The notes under the pieces were generated by a model. That model had not been told where the DNA came from and made no database searches. It was given only the letters and a program-made list of their open reading frames with translations. A program made the translations under genes and the position numbers. From Hymenoscyphus infarciens (lineage: Eukaryota; Ascomycota; Leotiomycetes; Helotiales; Helotiaceae): a stretch of 64,000 bases of DNA. The stretch lies in contig LLCB01000242.1 in the NCBI GenBank assembly GCA_001414345.1, positions 27,990 through 91,989 on the forward strand, written 5' to 3'. Positions 35,842 through 47,188 of this stretch are shown here, in pieces (the first letter of the stretch is position 1; each line of letters begins with the position of its first letter).

Positions 35842-37821
35842 ATGGCTCCTTTAATTCCTTCGGCCAAATCGACGTTACCGTATCCCCTCTACGCATGCGA
35901 CTTTGATCCGCTGGACAGTTTGCGCCTGGTGGTTGGTGGTGGTGGAGGCGCGGGGAGAAGTGGTGTTGGGAATAAAATTGTGAGTTATATGGAACATTTG
36001 CGCCAATAGCTCCCGTTGATATCCTAACGGAAATACCAATAGACACTTTTAGATACCACCAACCCGAGCCAAATCGAAGAAACCGGCGAAATCGAACTGA
36101 GCAAGCAGGAGGATAATGTTACCTCTTTGGCTGTTGGCCAAAGTCAAGGAGCTTCAACGACAGTCCTGGCCGGCATAAATTCAAGTCCGAAGGACGTGGC
36201 AGAGGGGAAGAATCTACATTTTCGTGTCTTTACAATAGAACCAGCAAGGGTGAAGGGAAAAGGCAAAGGAAAGGAGACGGAGAAACCAGAGAAACCACTC
36301 GCCAACAAAATCGCGGAAAAGTCAAGAGCGTCTCTATTCAAGGTGGCAGACATCGATTGTTACCAGAGACTTTTAAGATTATCCAAACCACAGCCAGGAA
36401 AACCACAACTGGGGGCTGTCGCAACAGGCCTAACGAAGGATTCCGAGATCGTTTTATTCGACACCACAACCACAAATCCACCAAAGTCGAGAGGAGGGAT
36501 ACGGGGAGGAAGAGAGGCAGTCGATATTGATTTCATACAAACCGGGGATAACGAATACATATTTGCATATTGCGACATACACGATGTCTTCGTTAAGAAG
36601 ATAACTGCAGACACAGACAACGAGGAACCAAAATCTATGTATATGACACCTGCATCACGATCGCCTGAGAAAGTTACGATACCCCAATTCCGCGCCCTAC
36701 GATGGTTAACGAAGGAGTTTATTGTTATGCTCACCAACATTCACAGCAATGGCGGCGCCGTTCTTCAAATACTACGATTACCTCCCAGTGGGGACGGCCA
36801 ATGTCGCATAGCACGCTCGCTTCGGTTACCTAACAGGATATCAAAGGCCTCTGGTCTAGCTGTCGCAAACTTGACGCCTCCTGCGTCCCCCTCTGAGCCC
36901 CAAGATTACACTCAATTTATCATTGCTGTAGCAGCACAGGATATGTCAATATCTCTTTTCAAGGCCGACCTGGCCGTAGAGGGTGGAGTTTCTCTGATAT
37001 CTCAAATGAAGCCATTCCGAGCATTCAAGGGTGATCACCCACACCAAATTACAGGACTTACATTTTCCAATTTTGTACCACCGGAACATCCAATCACAGC
37101 AAAAACACCACCCCAACATCTCAAACTAGCTAGCGTTGGTGTAAGCGGAACTGTTGTTGTTCATACTCTTCCACTCTTCCCAGTACCCCTTTCAATGAAA
37201 CGAGGCCAATCCAGAACGCCCCGTTATGTTGTAGCTCTTCCTTCTAACGCAGCAACGATGGGTATTGGCCTAGTTTTGATTACACTGGGAATTCTTATCG
37301 GTGCGGCTTTCGTCCAAGGAGTCCTTGAGATTCGTGGGGGTATTGGCAGTTGGATAAACGCACGAGAATATGTTCCCCTCAGACTTCAAGAGCTGATCGG
37401 AAAACCATTCTCATTCCCAGAGGGATACAACGTAGTCCCTACTACTACTGCCTCAGTAAGAGGCAAAATTACCCACAAGCTGGATATGCCTACGGATCCG
37501 TCTGATCCTCCTCTTCCAGGAAGCAATACACTCTTGCCGGAACTTCTTTCAAGTCTGAAAAGCGAAGCCCATCCATCTGCTTCGCCTACATTCTTCATTC
37601 AAGATCATCCCGCGAGTACAGAGGGCTTCAAAGCTCATATTCATGACGATGAAATCCACACTGGTACTTCATGGGAAGAAATGACCAAAGAACAGAGAGA
37701 AAAGTGGCTGGCGAAACTTAAAGATGCCGGTTACTGGGCCGAGGACATGGGAGAGACGATCCTCAAAGGAATTGTATTTGGTACGCTGGGTGGTATGGTG
37801 GGACAGGCCGTTGGCGGATAA
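35842..37821 (+). CDS. SEC12: Sec12-like guanine nucleotide exchange factor
   Basis: Exons 35842..35979 and 36043..37821 make 638 residues. The N-terminus has the family's opening YACDFDPLDSLRLVVGGGGG, the glycine-rich potassium-binding-loop region typical of Sec12. WD40-like repeats follow through about residue 420 (e.g. HQITGLTFSNF and LASVGVSGTVVVHTL). One membrane anchor is at about 452-475 (MGIGLVLITLGILIGAAFVQ) and a lumenal tail of about 160 residues follows. Sec12 sits in the ER membrane and loads GTP on Sar1 to start COPII coat assembly. A basic stretch KVKGKGKGKETEKPEKP (about 115-130) lies in a loop. The single intron has a CCTAAC branch site. The closing GTLGGMVGQAVGG is a second, weakly hydrophobic Gly-rich end. 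Gene symbol by family likeness. Confidence 0.9.
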
Positions 37822-38234
37822 ACTTTTCGATGGAAGAAGGATTCGCGACATGGAGTTTTGGTGGAATCCGAGGATATGCGAATATGATAAACGTTGGTGG
37901 ATGTCAGACTTGTAATGTATGTTAGGGAATATTTTTGGTACTACGATACCATCTTTGTAAGATTTTCCTCATGTACAGGCTTTTCGGTCAATGCACCGAA
38001 AAAGTGTGTTACCCCTGTTTAAGGTTGTTGGGCTTTTTTACAGTTTTTATAAACCTTTGTCACCAGGATGATGGTTTCAAATGAGTTGTTAGCGTAAAAA
38101 CAGTCCTCCAGTACACTTTGTTGAGATTACCGCCTGTTCTCCACCCCTTGAACCACAATTTCTTTCCAACCCTCATCTTTTCTCCAACTTTTAGCTACAT
38201 GTTATTTTCTTTATCCAGTCGGAATTCGAGAGTA

Positions 38235-38315
38235 ACAAGGCGTAGTATGTATTGAGTGCCACGGCTTTCAGCGCTCGGCCCCTTCTCGTGGCACTCAATA
38301 CATACTACGCCTTGT
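38235..38315. repeat. Perfect inverted repeat, 29-bp arms, 23-nt loop
   Basis: The left arm (38235..38263) starts ACAAGGCGTAGTATG and ends GAGTGCCACG. The right arm (38287..38315) is its exact reverse complement. The 23-nt spacer is GC-rich (begins GCTTTCAGCGC). A transcript from either strand would fold into a very stable hairpin. There is no coding frame across it. Confidence 0.92.
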
Positions 38316-38901
38316 ATTCCACTCTTGCAGAAGTGTTGTTGGGAACGCGGTTTTCGAGATACCCCGCCTTGCGGGGTTTAGGTACATTTACTGGGGCGAG
38401 CTGCAGCTAGCTAGGTACAACCTTTGTTGATTCGGCGATTGATATCGAGAGTTTTGGTCGACCCCGCCTTTTCATTTATAGGGAAGCAAGATCTCCTGGA
38501 GCTTGTCATACTTATACCCCGCCAATCTCTTTCTTGGGCGCTCTTGTGACGTTCTGGGCGGAATTGAAAGGGGTATGGTTGGTATGTTTGTTTCAAAGGG
38601 ATTAATTTTCAGCCGTTGTATGTTGTGTATATGTATGTGCTGGGAAAGTCCTTGGTTTCCTAGGGTTGGAGAGTCTTTGCTTTCTTACTTACCTAGGTAC
38701 GTAAGTTGTGAAGTCGGACCTTTTCTTGAACTTACCGTTCTTGCATGTCGTCTCTTCCCGCGGAGGTAGATTGCATGGGTAGCTTGAGGTTGGGCTGATA
38801 TGAAGTCATACCTTCGTCTTCTTTTTTTTGTTCTCTCTTTGGATTCACGACTTGCTGCGGGTAGGTGGGGAGATTGCGCGGTGTACGTTTGTAGGACCAT
38901 G

Positions 38902-38907
38902 TATAAA
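38902..38907 (+). promoter_or_regulatory. TATA box of the alpha-galactosidase gene
   Basis: TATAAA (in GTATAAAGAG), 83 bp upstream of the alpha-galactosidase ATG, a usual distance in ascomycetes and in the right orientation. Assignment rests on sequence and position only. Confidence 0.45.
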
Positions 38908-38989
38908 GAGGGGTAGTTACCCCCATCACCTATGTTCATTCCTGGTACAAGACAAGCACAATTGGTTTGGTTTTCTTGGACCTTGGAAA

Positions 38990-40824
38990 ATGATGTCTTT
39001 CAACGTTGTTCGTCTTGTGGGAGTTGCTGCTGTTGCGACGTTTGTAGGAGTACTTGCTAAGGACAATGGATTGGCACTTACGCCTCAGATGGGATGTGAG
39101 TTTCCCTACCCTACTTTTATTCCAGAAGAAGATTGGGGAAGTAGCTAATTGGTGAAAGGGGACAACTGGAATGCCCTCGGCTGCGATGTATCCGAAGGTC
39201 TCCTTGTCGAAACTGCAAACCTCATCGTCTCATACGGCCTCAAAGACCTAGGATACCACTACGTGATCCTCGACGACTGCTGGTCCACCGACCGAAATGC
39301 CAGCAACAACAACTCCCTCGTAGCAGACCCCAAGAAGTTCCCCCGTGGAATGGCTGCCGTAGCACACGACATCCATGAGCTCGGTCTCGGTTTTGGCATG
39401 TACTCCGATGCAGGCAAATACACCTGTGGCATGTATGCTGGATCTTTGGGATATGAGACGGTTGATGCGCAGACTTTTGCGGATTGGGGTGTTGACTATT
39501 TGAAATACGATAATTGCTATAACGAGGGATATGCGGGGAATCAGGCGATTAGTAGTGAGAGGTATCGGACTATGGGGGATGCTTTGAATGCTACTGGTCG
39601 GCCGATTCTGTATTCTTTGTGCAATTGGGGGGAAGATTATCCTTGGTACTGGGGAGTAAGTTTCATTCCTACTCCCGTGGCTCCTGGTTCAAGAAGAAAC
39701 CCATATGCTAATTTGTTGTAGAGTACGGTGGCGAATAGTTGGAGAATTAGCGGGGATATTTTCGATTATTGGGATAGGTATGATGCTAGATGCCCTTGGT
39801 ATGCCCCCATCTCTATTCCCCTCTTTTCCCATTCTCACATATAAAATTCATACTAATTGAACCAGCGATGGACCCGATGCATGGAATTGCCAACTCCCCG
39901 GCTTCCGCTGCTCCGTCACCAATATTATGAACAAGGTGGCCCCCATCGTATCCAAAGGGCAACCCGGAGCCTGGAACGATCTTGACAGTAAGTCACTTTC
40001 ACGGAGCTTTTTCTCCAATTCCAGTCGGTCTATGAGGGGCCTTTCATACCCCCTTGGACATTTTAACAGCTCGTGCCTCTTAAAGAAAGAAACTGACTCC
40101 GGGAGTAGTGCTAGAAGTTGGCAACGGCGCCATGACCGACGACGAATACGTAGCTCACTTCTCCATGTGGTCTGTCGTTAAATCCCCCTTGATCATGGGA
40201 AACGATATTCGAGAATTACAACCTCAAGATCTATCTATCCTTTCAAACGCCGCCGTCATCGCAATCAACCAAGATCCTTCTGGTCAATCTGCCGTCAGAA
40301 GATGGCTGTATGAGACCGATGACGTGGATGAGAATGGACGTGGTGCCATCCAACTTTGGAGTGGAAACTTGAAGTCCACTACTGGCGGAGCTTGGAACGA
40401 TTATGTTGTCCTACTTATCAATGGCAAGAATGGTGAGACGGTTATGAATGCCACTCTTGCGGATATATTTGTCGATTCTGGACCCAAAGGAACGGCGAAA
40501 CAAGCCAACATGGCATGGGAGGTTCGGGATCTTTGGGCCGACAGGATGAGCAATGAGACGGCGAAGGCGATTATTGATGCTGCTAGTGGAAACGCAACGA
40601 CTGTTGGATACAATTCAACCGCCATCGACGCGGGGGGAAGATTTAATGCCACAAAGACATCTTATGCCGAAGGACTTATGGCGAATAGTACTATTCTTCT
40701 TGGGAAGGTGACAAGTACTGTTGCGCCTCAGGGAACTATTACTGCTAGTGTAGCGAGACATGGCGTTGCAATGTTTAGGTTGAGAGCTGTTCCTACTGGT
40801 GGTAGGGAGGTTGATGAGTTATGA
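38990..40824 (+). CDS. Secreted alpha-galactosidase, GH27
   Basis: Exons 38990..39095, 39159..39655, 39722..39798, 39866..39987 and 40109..40824 make 505 residues. A signal peptide (MMSFNVVRLVGVAAVATFVG..., cleaved near residue 23) precedes the GH27 start LALTPQMGWDNWNALGC. Catalytic residues are visible: nucleophile Asp153 in YLKYDNC, and acid/base Asp267 in WNDLDMLEVGN (the codon after this Asp is split by intron 4). LDDCWS, GMYSDAGKYTC, SLCNWGEDYPWYW and VKSPLIMGNDIR also match. The C-terminal beta-domain carries many N-x-S/T sites. The enzyme removes terminal alpha-galactose from galactomannans, raffinose-type sugars or glycoproteins outside the cell. WNDLD replaces the common WNDPD; this should not touch catalysis. 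The start was chosen at the first of two adjacent ATGs. Confidence 0.94.
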
Positions 40825-42218
40825 TTGGGGAATGGTCGATGGATATGTGGGGAAAGTAATAATATATAACAGAACTGAAGTTTGTCACACAAATCACTTT
40901 CTGATGTGCGTGAAAACGAAGAGTAGTAACGGGTAAAGAGAAGTGAAGCGAAATTCAATAGTAGTGGAATGAAACTATTAACTAACATTGCTAACAACCA
41001 GTCGGTCTTTGGAGGCTATTACTGTAAGAGTCGGGATTTTTCAGGCGGAGCTGGAAGTTTCCCTCGTAGCTTCACCCAAGCTTTTCGTCCTAACTTGGTC
41101 GCTTCATTAAGTTCTCTCAACCATTTGAAGAATTCGGTCTAACTTCGGAGCATCTCAACTTCAATTATTGCTTTTATCCTTTCATCATCCTAACATATTT
41201 CGTCTCTCTCCTTGGTGGCCAGTATACAAGTACATCGGACCGATACTTCCGTTACCGATAATTTCAAGCCTACCACTCAAACTCTCCGGTAGCCAAAACA
41301 ACCTCGCCTCGCTATTTCCCCTCACCACCCTTCCGTTTCCCGAATCATACATCCCAAGCCAAGCCTTCAGCCGCACATAAAGTTACAGCTGCTGCTTTTA
41401 CAACGAGTTCTGATTTGATGAAGTCCACGAGACGCGTATTCCCTACGATTCAGCCTACGGAAGCGAAGAAACTTAAATAGAAAGGCTCTCGCAACCTCGT
41501 GGGCATCTTTGCTTCTCTTTCCTCGATATATCTTCAAGTGTGGAATCATTGTTCTGCTCAAGTGTCGACCCTTGAGGCTCGCCGCACTCGGGGCTATCTC
41601 TCGCCGATAGGCGGAGATGAGGCCGGTCTCTTTGCGCTTCAAAATTTGGTCTTCTGCAAACGGCCTGCCTACATGCACTCTCCAGGCGTTGTTGCTTTGT
41701 GGGGTCATTTTCTAGAGGACACTTTTCATCGCGACTCCGCGATCGTCATTGGTTTCGTCGTTTGGGCCAAGATTGCCGTCGTATTTTACTATATGCGGGT
41801 TGTTTCTTTGTTGCTTTCTTCATTTCTTGACGAGTGCGAGGTGCGAAGGAGGTGTCGGTGTTTGCGAAATGGAGACCGCATCTGGCTCGTATCTCTCACT
41901 TGTTTCGAATTACCCTGTCTACACATTTTGAGTAATCGTCTGGAAGTTCTTACATGCATTGTAGCATTTGTTCGCGTTTCGATTCCCTCCGTTTCGATTC
42001 CCTCGTATAACTCCTTTGTGGGGCCATGGTGTTTCTGAAGATGATGGCAAACCAACGGGCCTAGGATATTGACCTAAATCCCAAAACCCCGAAAGAGGAA
42101 ACAGACGGGACATGGTCGGTTATCTTGGGTCACGAACTTCCATTAGCTTCTCGAAGCATTGATTTTAGGATTCATCCGTTGAAAACCCGATCTCACGCTC
42201 ACTGGGCCGCCGGGAGTA

Positions 42219-42260
42219 CGAGCATATCTTCGAGCATATCTTCGAGCATATCTTCGGGCA
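42219..42260 (+). repeat. CGAGCATATCTT tandem repeat
   Basis: Three and a half 12-bp units, the last with one change (CGGGCAT). Confidence 0.85.
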
Positions 42261-42452
42261 TAAGCAAGCAGTAGGACCTTTCTATTCCCTTTTGAGTATT
42301 GTACGAGTTGAAACGGTCTTGCGAGAGAGATGGGAACCACCAGGTACATTATCATTAGTTACCATCTCACCTCGTGGTTTATTACTTATCTAAAGCATGC
42401 TTCTCCACACCCTCAAAAACTTACTGGTATCGTTGTGGTTGAGTATTACTTT

Positions 42453-42728
42453 TCACATTCGCGCTTGAATGTCAGCACAGCCCAAGTGGATCTTTCGTTG
42501 GCTGTGCCACCCAGGAGTATACGTTTGATTGGGCGGTGAAGAAGAGGCAGGATGGTATCCCGGTAAGCCATGAATCTTTCGCACAATTTCTTCATAGGTG
42601 CCGCAGACATACATGAAAGGGGATCTGTCCCACGTTGCGAGTTCGTTGTTCGTTTGCTGTAATATACGTCGGCAATGCCATGCCGAGTATGGTGCATTGG
42701 ATGCAATAACGACATCCTCATCTCCCAC
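42453..42728 (-). CDS. Hypothetical fragment, possible relic gene
   Basis: A 91-residue open frame with natural-looking composition, e.g. VVIASNAPYSAWHCRRILQQ, then LATWDRSPFMYVCGTYEEIV. Balanced polar and aromatic content and no low complexity set it apart from the shadow frames around. No family was recognised. Frames upstream on the same strand (42730-42890) contain stops, so it is either one exon of a decayed gene or chance. Confidence 0.25.
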   Translation of the reverse strand: MGDEDVVIASNAPYSAWHCRRILQQTNNELATWDRSPFMYVCGTYEEIVRKIHGLPGYHPASSSPPNQTYTPGWHSQRKIHLGCADIQARM

Positions 42729-42896
42729 AAATCTCGCTGCCTTACGAAATAATTGACAAGAACCTTTTCTAAATCCCTTGGATTATTCTCATTCCCTTCT
42801 TTCCTTCGGTTGCTATTTTTTGGCTAACATGAACACTTGTGCTCCTGAAAAGCAATCTTCTCCATTCTTCAAAAAGCGAAAACACCATTGCTCATC

Positions 42897-44220
42897 ATGA
42901 GTCAAAAACCAATATTTGTCTGCATTCCAGCACCTTGCCATCCAGCCATAATATACGAGCCTCTTAAAGCATCACTCTCACTCCACGGATACTCAGCAGT
43001 CCCACTTCATCTCCCTTCTATCGGAGGAAACCCACCGACGTATGATTTTACGGAAGATGTAGTTGCGATTCGGAGTTTGGTTGGTCAAATTAGTGATGCG
43101 GGCAATGATGTTATTGTTGTTGTTCATGGTACGAAAACCTTTTCCGTTTTTGAAGCTCCACTCTTGGAGACTTGGATCTGAGGAGTGAAGTACTTATCTA
43201 GCGAGAAAAAAGAACTGTATTGACTTGTACCAGGATGGAGTGGGGTAACAGCTGGAGAAGCATTAAGAGGTTTGGGGAAAGTGGAGAGGCAACAGAGGGG
43301 GATGAGAGGTGGTGTTATTCGGCTGGTTTTTGTCATGGGGTGGATTGTCAAGGAGGGGTTTCAGGGGGCGAGGAGAGGGAACATGAGTGATGTGTTTGAG
43401 TATTTGAGGGCGGATGTTCAGGTTAGTATTTTCGAGGCTTGTTTCTTCTCGTTTCCCCTGTTTCCTATGTTTTCTGGTCACGTTTTTTTCCATCATCTCT
43501 TCTTGAAGTTTTACGGCCGTACACAAGAACGAACATTGGGGATGAATAGCTTTATCCAATACGGGAAAAGCGTTCCTTTACTCCACCATACATTTCTTGG
43601 AACTCTTCTTTTCCCAAATCCCTGTCCAGGGAGCTTTGTTCAATGGGGTATTTGCAGGGTTGCTCTGGGAGGAAGTAGCTTCCGAAAACAACCTCAAAAT
43701 ATGCCTCTCCTAAAAAGGACCACCCCAGTACTATATCAACCATCTACTGATTTTCCCTCGCCCAAAATCATATCAAACTAACAACCTCAAGACTGGCATA
43801 GCAACACCCAACCCCCACCTCGTCCCATCCCTCCTCTTCAACGACCTATCCCCGCACCAAGCCCAATTCTGGACCTCCCAACTCCTCCCACAATCCCTCG
43901 GGGTCTTCTGGTCACAAACCACATATGCAGCTTGGCGATTCATCCCCTCTACTTATGTGGGTACCCAATTTTAATTATCACTTGCATTCTAATCTTTGAT
44001 CCGAAACCTCATTTCATTCCCAAAAACTTCCAGGTATACTGACTCCAACTTTCTATAGGTTATTTGTGGACAAGATAGGTGTGTTTCACCCGAGTATGCG
44101 CAGATTATGATTTCACAAGCACAAGATGCAGGGGCTGGAAGAGGAAGGTGTATGATTGATACGGTCGAGAGGACTGAGGCCGGGTTTGAGGTTATGTTGT
44201 CAAGGGTTTCCGTAAGTTAA
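42897..44220 (+). CDS. Probable alpha/beta hydrolase, gene model uncertain
   Basis: Exons 42897..43128, 43234..43421, 43792..43956 and 44059..44220 join in frame to about 248 residues. The N-terminal strand-turn FVCIPAPCHPAIIYEPLKAS, then VVVHGWSG (nucleophile elbow, Gly-Trp-Ser-Gly) and later SLLFNDLSPHQAQFWTSQLL, PQSLGVFWS, TTYAAWRFIPSTYVICGQD and SPEYAQ match the fungal AB_hydrolase_1/6-like family with Ser-Asp-His triad. The catalytic His near the C-terminus (AGHSPF-like) is not seen: the last exon ends in LSRVSVS. The third intron would be 370 nt, far above the window norm, and replaces a segment usually coding. Either an exon is missed or the gene is decaying. The in-frame ATG at 42888 adds three residues. 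Confidence 0.5.
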
Positions 44221-45301
44221 TTTTCTTCCAGAACTTCACTCGAGACAATTTTTAAAGGCAAAAGAGTAGAGGGAGGGTGGTCGTGTGAGAGTGAATGAGA
44301 GGTTTCTTGGAAAGAGAAAGCTAAGTCTTTTTGCCTGGTTTAGTGGACTGTAGATGTTCTACGAAGGGCAGCCGGAGAACAGACTTGATCTTTATTCGCC
44401 GTCCGATCGTCCAGCGAGAGCGTATTCGCAACCCACTCACCTCATTATAATCATTATAATTTTGGGTTCATTGCAGCCCCAACCGTCGCTACGAAACATC
44501 CCGATATCTCATCAGTACAAGCATCAGCAAATGATCTCGCATCCCTCCAATTGATCGGAAACTTGGGTTAGCGTTTTACTACCTACAACAAGGGATCATG
44601 GGGTTAGAGCAAACACCCATGAGCAAGGAGCAAGGGGCTGAAAGATGACATTGCAATACGTTAGTATCAAGGAAAGTGTCGGTGTGAGAGATGGGGTATT
44701 AGAAGGTCAATTAATATGAGAGGCGAAAAGGGTTTATTATGAGGGAGGTATATCACGTTCATGTGTCTTACGTGGACTCAAGGCTCCGATTACGGAGGAG
44801 GCGAGCGATATGATTTTTGATGTGTTGATGTATGATATGCAAGATGACGAGTTTGGTTTCATGAGGAGAACTTGGGGGCAGCGAAATTGTTTGGTACATG
44901 GGAGTGTTTACATGGTTGAGATCTGATGGTTCGAAACGGACTTATACCCATATGGCCACCAAGCTTTCAATCTCTAATATACAATCCGTTTTAGCACTTT
45001 TGTAATTTATCAAGCATATCGATGACTCGTACTCCACATGGGAGTAATTCAAGTCTAGTACATAGGCCAAATTTACACCAAAAAAGCGGCTCGTATATCG
45101 CTCTCGCTAAACCAACGCTACACCGTCGGAGGGAGGGGGCTTCAAATTTAGATGAACAGCTTACGTTATTATAAAGATATTTTAGTATAAATAAGGTACG
45201 GATTAGACCTATTACGTAACAGTAGCGCCAAGGCTTGCTACTTCTTATATACGACTAATTTATCCATGAATAGTAGCATTTATTTATAAATAACGGTAAT
45301 T

Positions 45302-45749
45302 AACACTTTTATCCTCTAAATAAGCGTAAATACCTAGAATATCCTCTAAATTAATTAAAAAGCGACTGTTCTATCTCTTAAATAATACCTCTTCAAACTA
45401 AGAGTATTCTAGTTAGAAAAGAGGGGTATTTAAGTTAGTTTATACTTTTTCTCTACGTTAATAAACACTTTTATCCTCTAAATTAATTAAAAAGTGACTA
45501 TTTGTAGCATAAGAGACAGATCATAGATCAGGAGCTTATAGCTGGGCCCGGTGAAATATGTGAAAGTAATCTCTTATGTGGTGTAGTAATAAACGTCTGA
45601 AGAGTAAAGGCTAGCAGAAGCCAGGAATATATACAGGTCCACTAGTGTGGTCACGTGTCCTTCCCGCAACACTATTCTATCTCTTAAATAATACCTCTTA
45701 AAAATAAGAGTATTCTAGTTAGAAAAGAGGGATATTTAAGTTAGTTATT
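45302..45749. repeat. Imperfect direct duplication of an AT-rich unit
   Basis: Copy 1 (45302..45439) and copy 2 (45464..45749, interrupted by the LTR) share AACACTTTTATCCTCTAAAT, then TTAATTAAAAAG, CTATCTCTTAAATAATACC and TATTCTAGTTAGAAAAGAGG. Copy 2 lacks about 28 bp present in the first copy. Within each copy, AATACCTCTT and AAGAGTATT form a small inverted repeat. Confidence 0.75.
45503..45671. mobile_element. Solo LTR (169 bp) with 5-bp target duplication
   Basis: It starts TGTAGCATAAGAG and ends CTTCCCGCAACA; TGT...ACA are the LTR-typical ends. CTATT stands directly before and directly after. Removing the insert and one CTATT restores GTGACTATTCTATCTC, matching GCGACTGTTCTATCTC in the other copy of the host repeat. 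Length and ends suggest a short Copia-type LTR; orientation cannot be fixed. No internal retrotransposon sequence is left, so it arose by LTR-LTR recombination. Confidence 0.85.
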
Positions 45750-47188
45750 ATTCACTGTTTTTGCTATATTACGCCACCTATTTTTTAGTAAGTTAAAGCT
45801 AGTACCTTAAGATTATAACCTTTAATATATAGTACCTACTACTTTTAGTTAAAAGATAGAGGTAATCAAGACACGAAAGAAGAATCCTATTCTCTATAAA
45901 CTAGTAAGTAACCCTCTCTCTCCCCACTCTCTCTCGCACGTCCATTCCAGTCTATTCCATTCCGCCCATAGTACACGAAAAAAAGCCCTCTCATCACTTC
46001 CCTTGTCCCTCGTCCCCTCCTTCTCTCACTAACAATCTACCGCTGTTTATTCGCTCTAAATACTTAGGACAAATCTTAAGACAAAATACATCTCGTTCTG
46101 AAAAAGAGAGTGTTAATTCTTAAGTATCTATCTATAATAACTTATAAGTTACGCCTTTCTCTCTCAACGATATTTTCCAAACTACATATTTTCAGAAAAA
46201 AAAAAAATTCTTAATTTATTCTTTATTTTCACCCTCTTAAGCTAGAAGACTTAGCTAGAAAGAACCACTATATTTTCCTATACCGGCCCTCTGCCTAGTA
46301 CCATATTTCTCCAAGTATACTAAGAAGAAACTAGATTCTTAGAAAGCCTCTTTTTCGTAAGAAAATCTTTTTCATACCGCTACTAGGACTTTATGTAAAA
46401 ATTTAGATATCGATAAAAGTGTCTGTTTTCTTCCTAGAAAGTTGATGGGAGAAGAAAGAGGGTCTAGAGCTCTTATTAGCTGTTCTTAGGAAGATAATAT
46501 AATATTATACGTTGTTATTAAGTAAAGAGGGAGAGAGTGTCTAGGGAATAGACTATAAGTATAGAAAAATTAAAAGGTTTTAAAAAACGTACGGTTTATA
46601 AAATATCGTTAAAAGGGAAGCTTAACTCGCAACTCACTGAAATATCCATGAGCAGAGCAAAGCAGATATTCAACATATGCAAGCAACAAAAAATGTCAGC
46701 TCATCCGATAAACCAGATTACTGTCACGGTCATATTTCACTTCACACATCTCACTTCGTAACCACATCACACATCACACATCTCACATCTCACCCTCACT
46801 CATATTCCACAGTCATTTAACTATCACTTGAACAGACAACTTGACCTAAATATCCATTTGATTCCCATTGTAATAAATAAATAAAATTCTATATACAAGT
46901 ACCTTATGTACGGCAGCATGCTAATCATCAACAACCCCCCGGGAATCAACCTGCAATGACCCCCCTCCTTCTCCCCCCCCAAGACAAAAAGAAAATATAC
47001 AGTCAGCAACAAAAGTGATCTCCCGAAGTCAACGCCGAGTCCCAAACTCTTTAACTTGGAGTTCGGAGTGCAGAAAATGTAAGCGACATGCCCACTATTC
47101 GGTCTTTGACCGAAGTACCTATTTTTCATCTCTCTCCGATGAAAGACCTCAACTGAAGCCTCAAATTAGACCGTTCGTGAGGTGCCAT

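Larger units (their letters stand above)
37822..38989. other. Intergenic region with hairpin and alpha-galactosidase promoter
   Basis: It holds the 3' region of SEC12, the perfect inverted repeat at 38235..38315, a small GC stem (CCCCGC CTT GCGGGG at 38362..38376) and the alpha-galactosidase upstream sequence. The frame at 38503..38769 has no family feature. Confidence 0.5.
40825..42896. other. 2-kb region without a secure gene
   Basis: A 179-residue plus frame (41499..42038) and overlapping minus frames are open by chance or are relics. A 12-bp repeat lies at 42219..42260 and a GTTTCGATTCCCTC duplication near 41983-42005. A protein-like minus frame at 42453..42728 is listed separately. Confidence 0.45.
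44221..47188. other. AT-rich gene-free region with LTR remnant
   Basis: From about 45.1 kb the sequence turns AT-rich with an imperfect direct duplication and the solo LTR (both listed). The part next to 47 kb is likely the 3' untranslated region of the ABC transporter and contains a CACATC-rich stretch near 46740-46790. No protein-like frame was recognised. Confidence 0.5.

Noticed and set aside
38362..38376. CCCCGC-CTT-GCGGGG stem as an intrinsic terminator
   Set aside because: Rho-independent terminators do not apply to a nuclear fungal gene, and it has no T-run; kept only as a small hairpin.
41499..42038. 179-residue plus frame after the alpha-galactosidase
   Set aside because: No family match; Cys/Arg/Val-rich with a duplicated GTTTCGATTCCCTC in it; minus frames are open over the same stretch.
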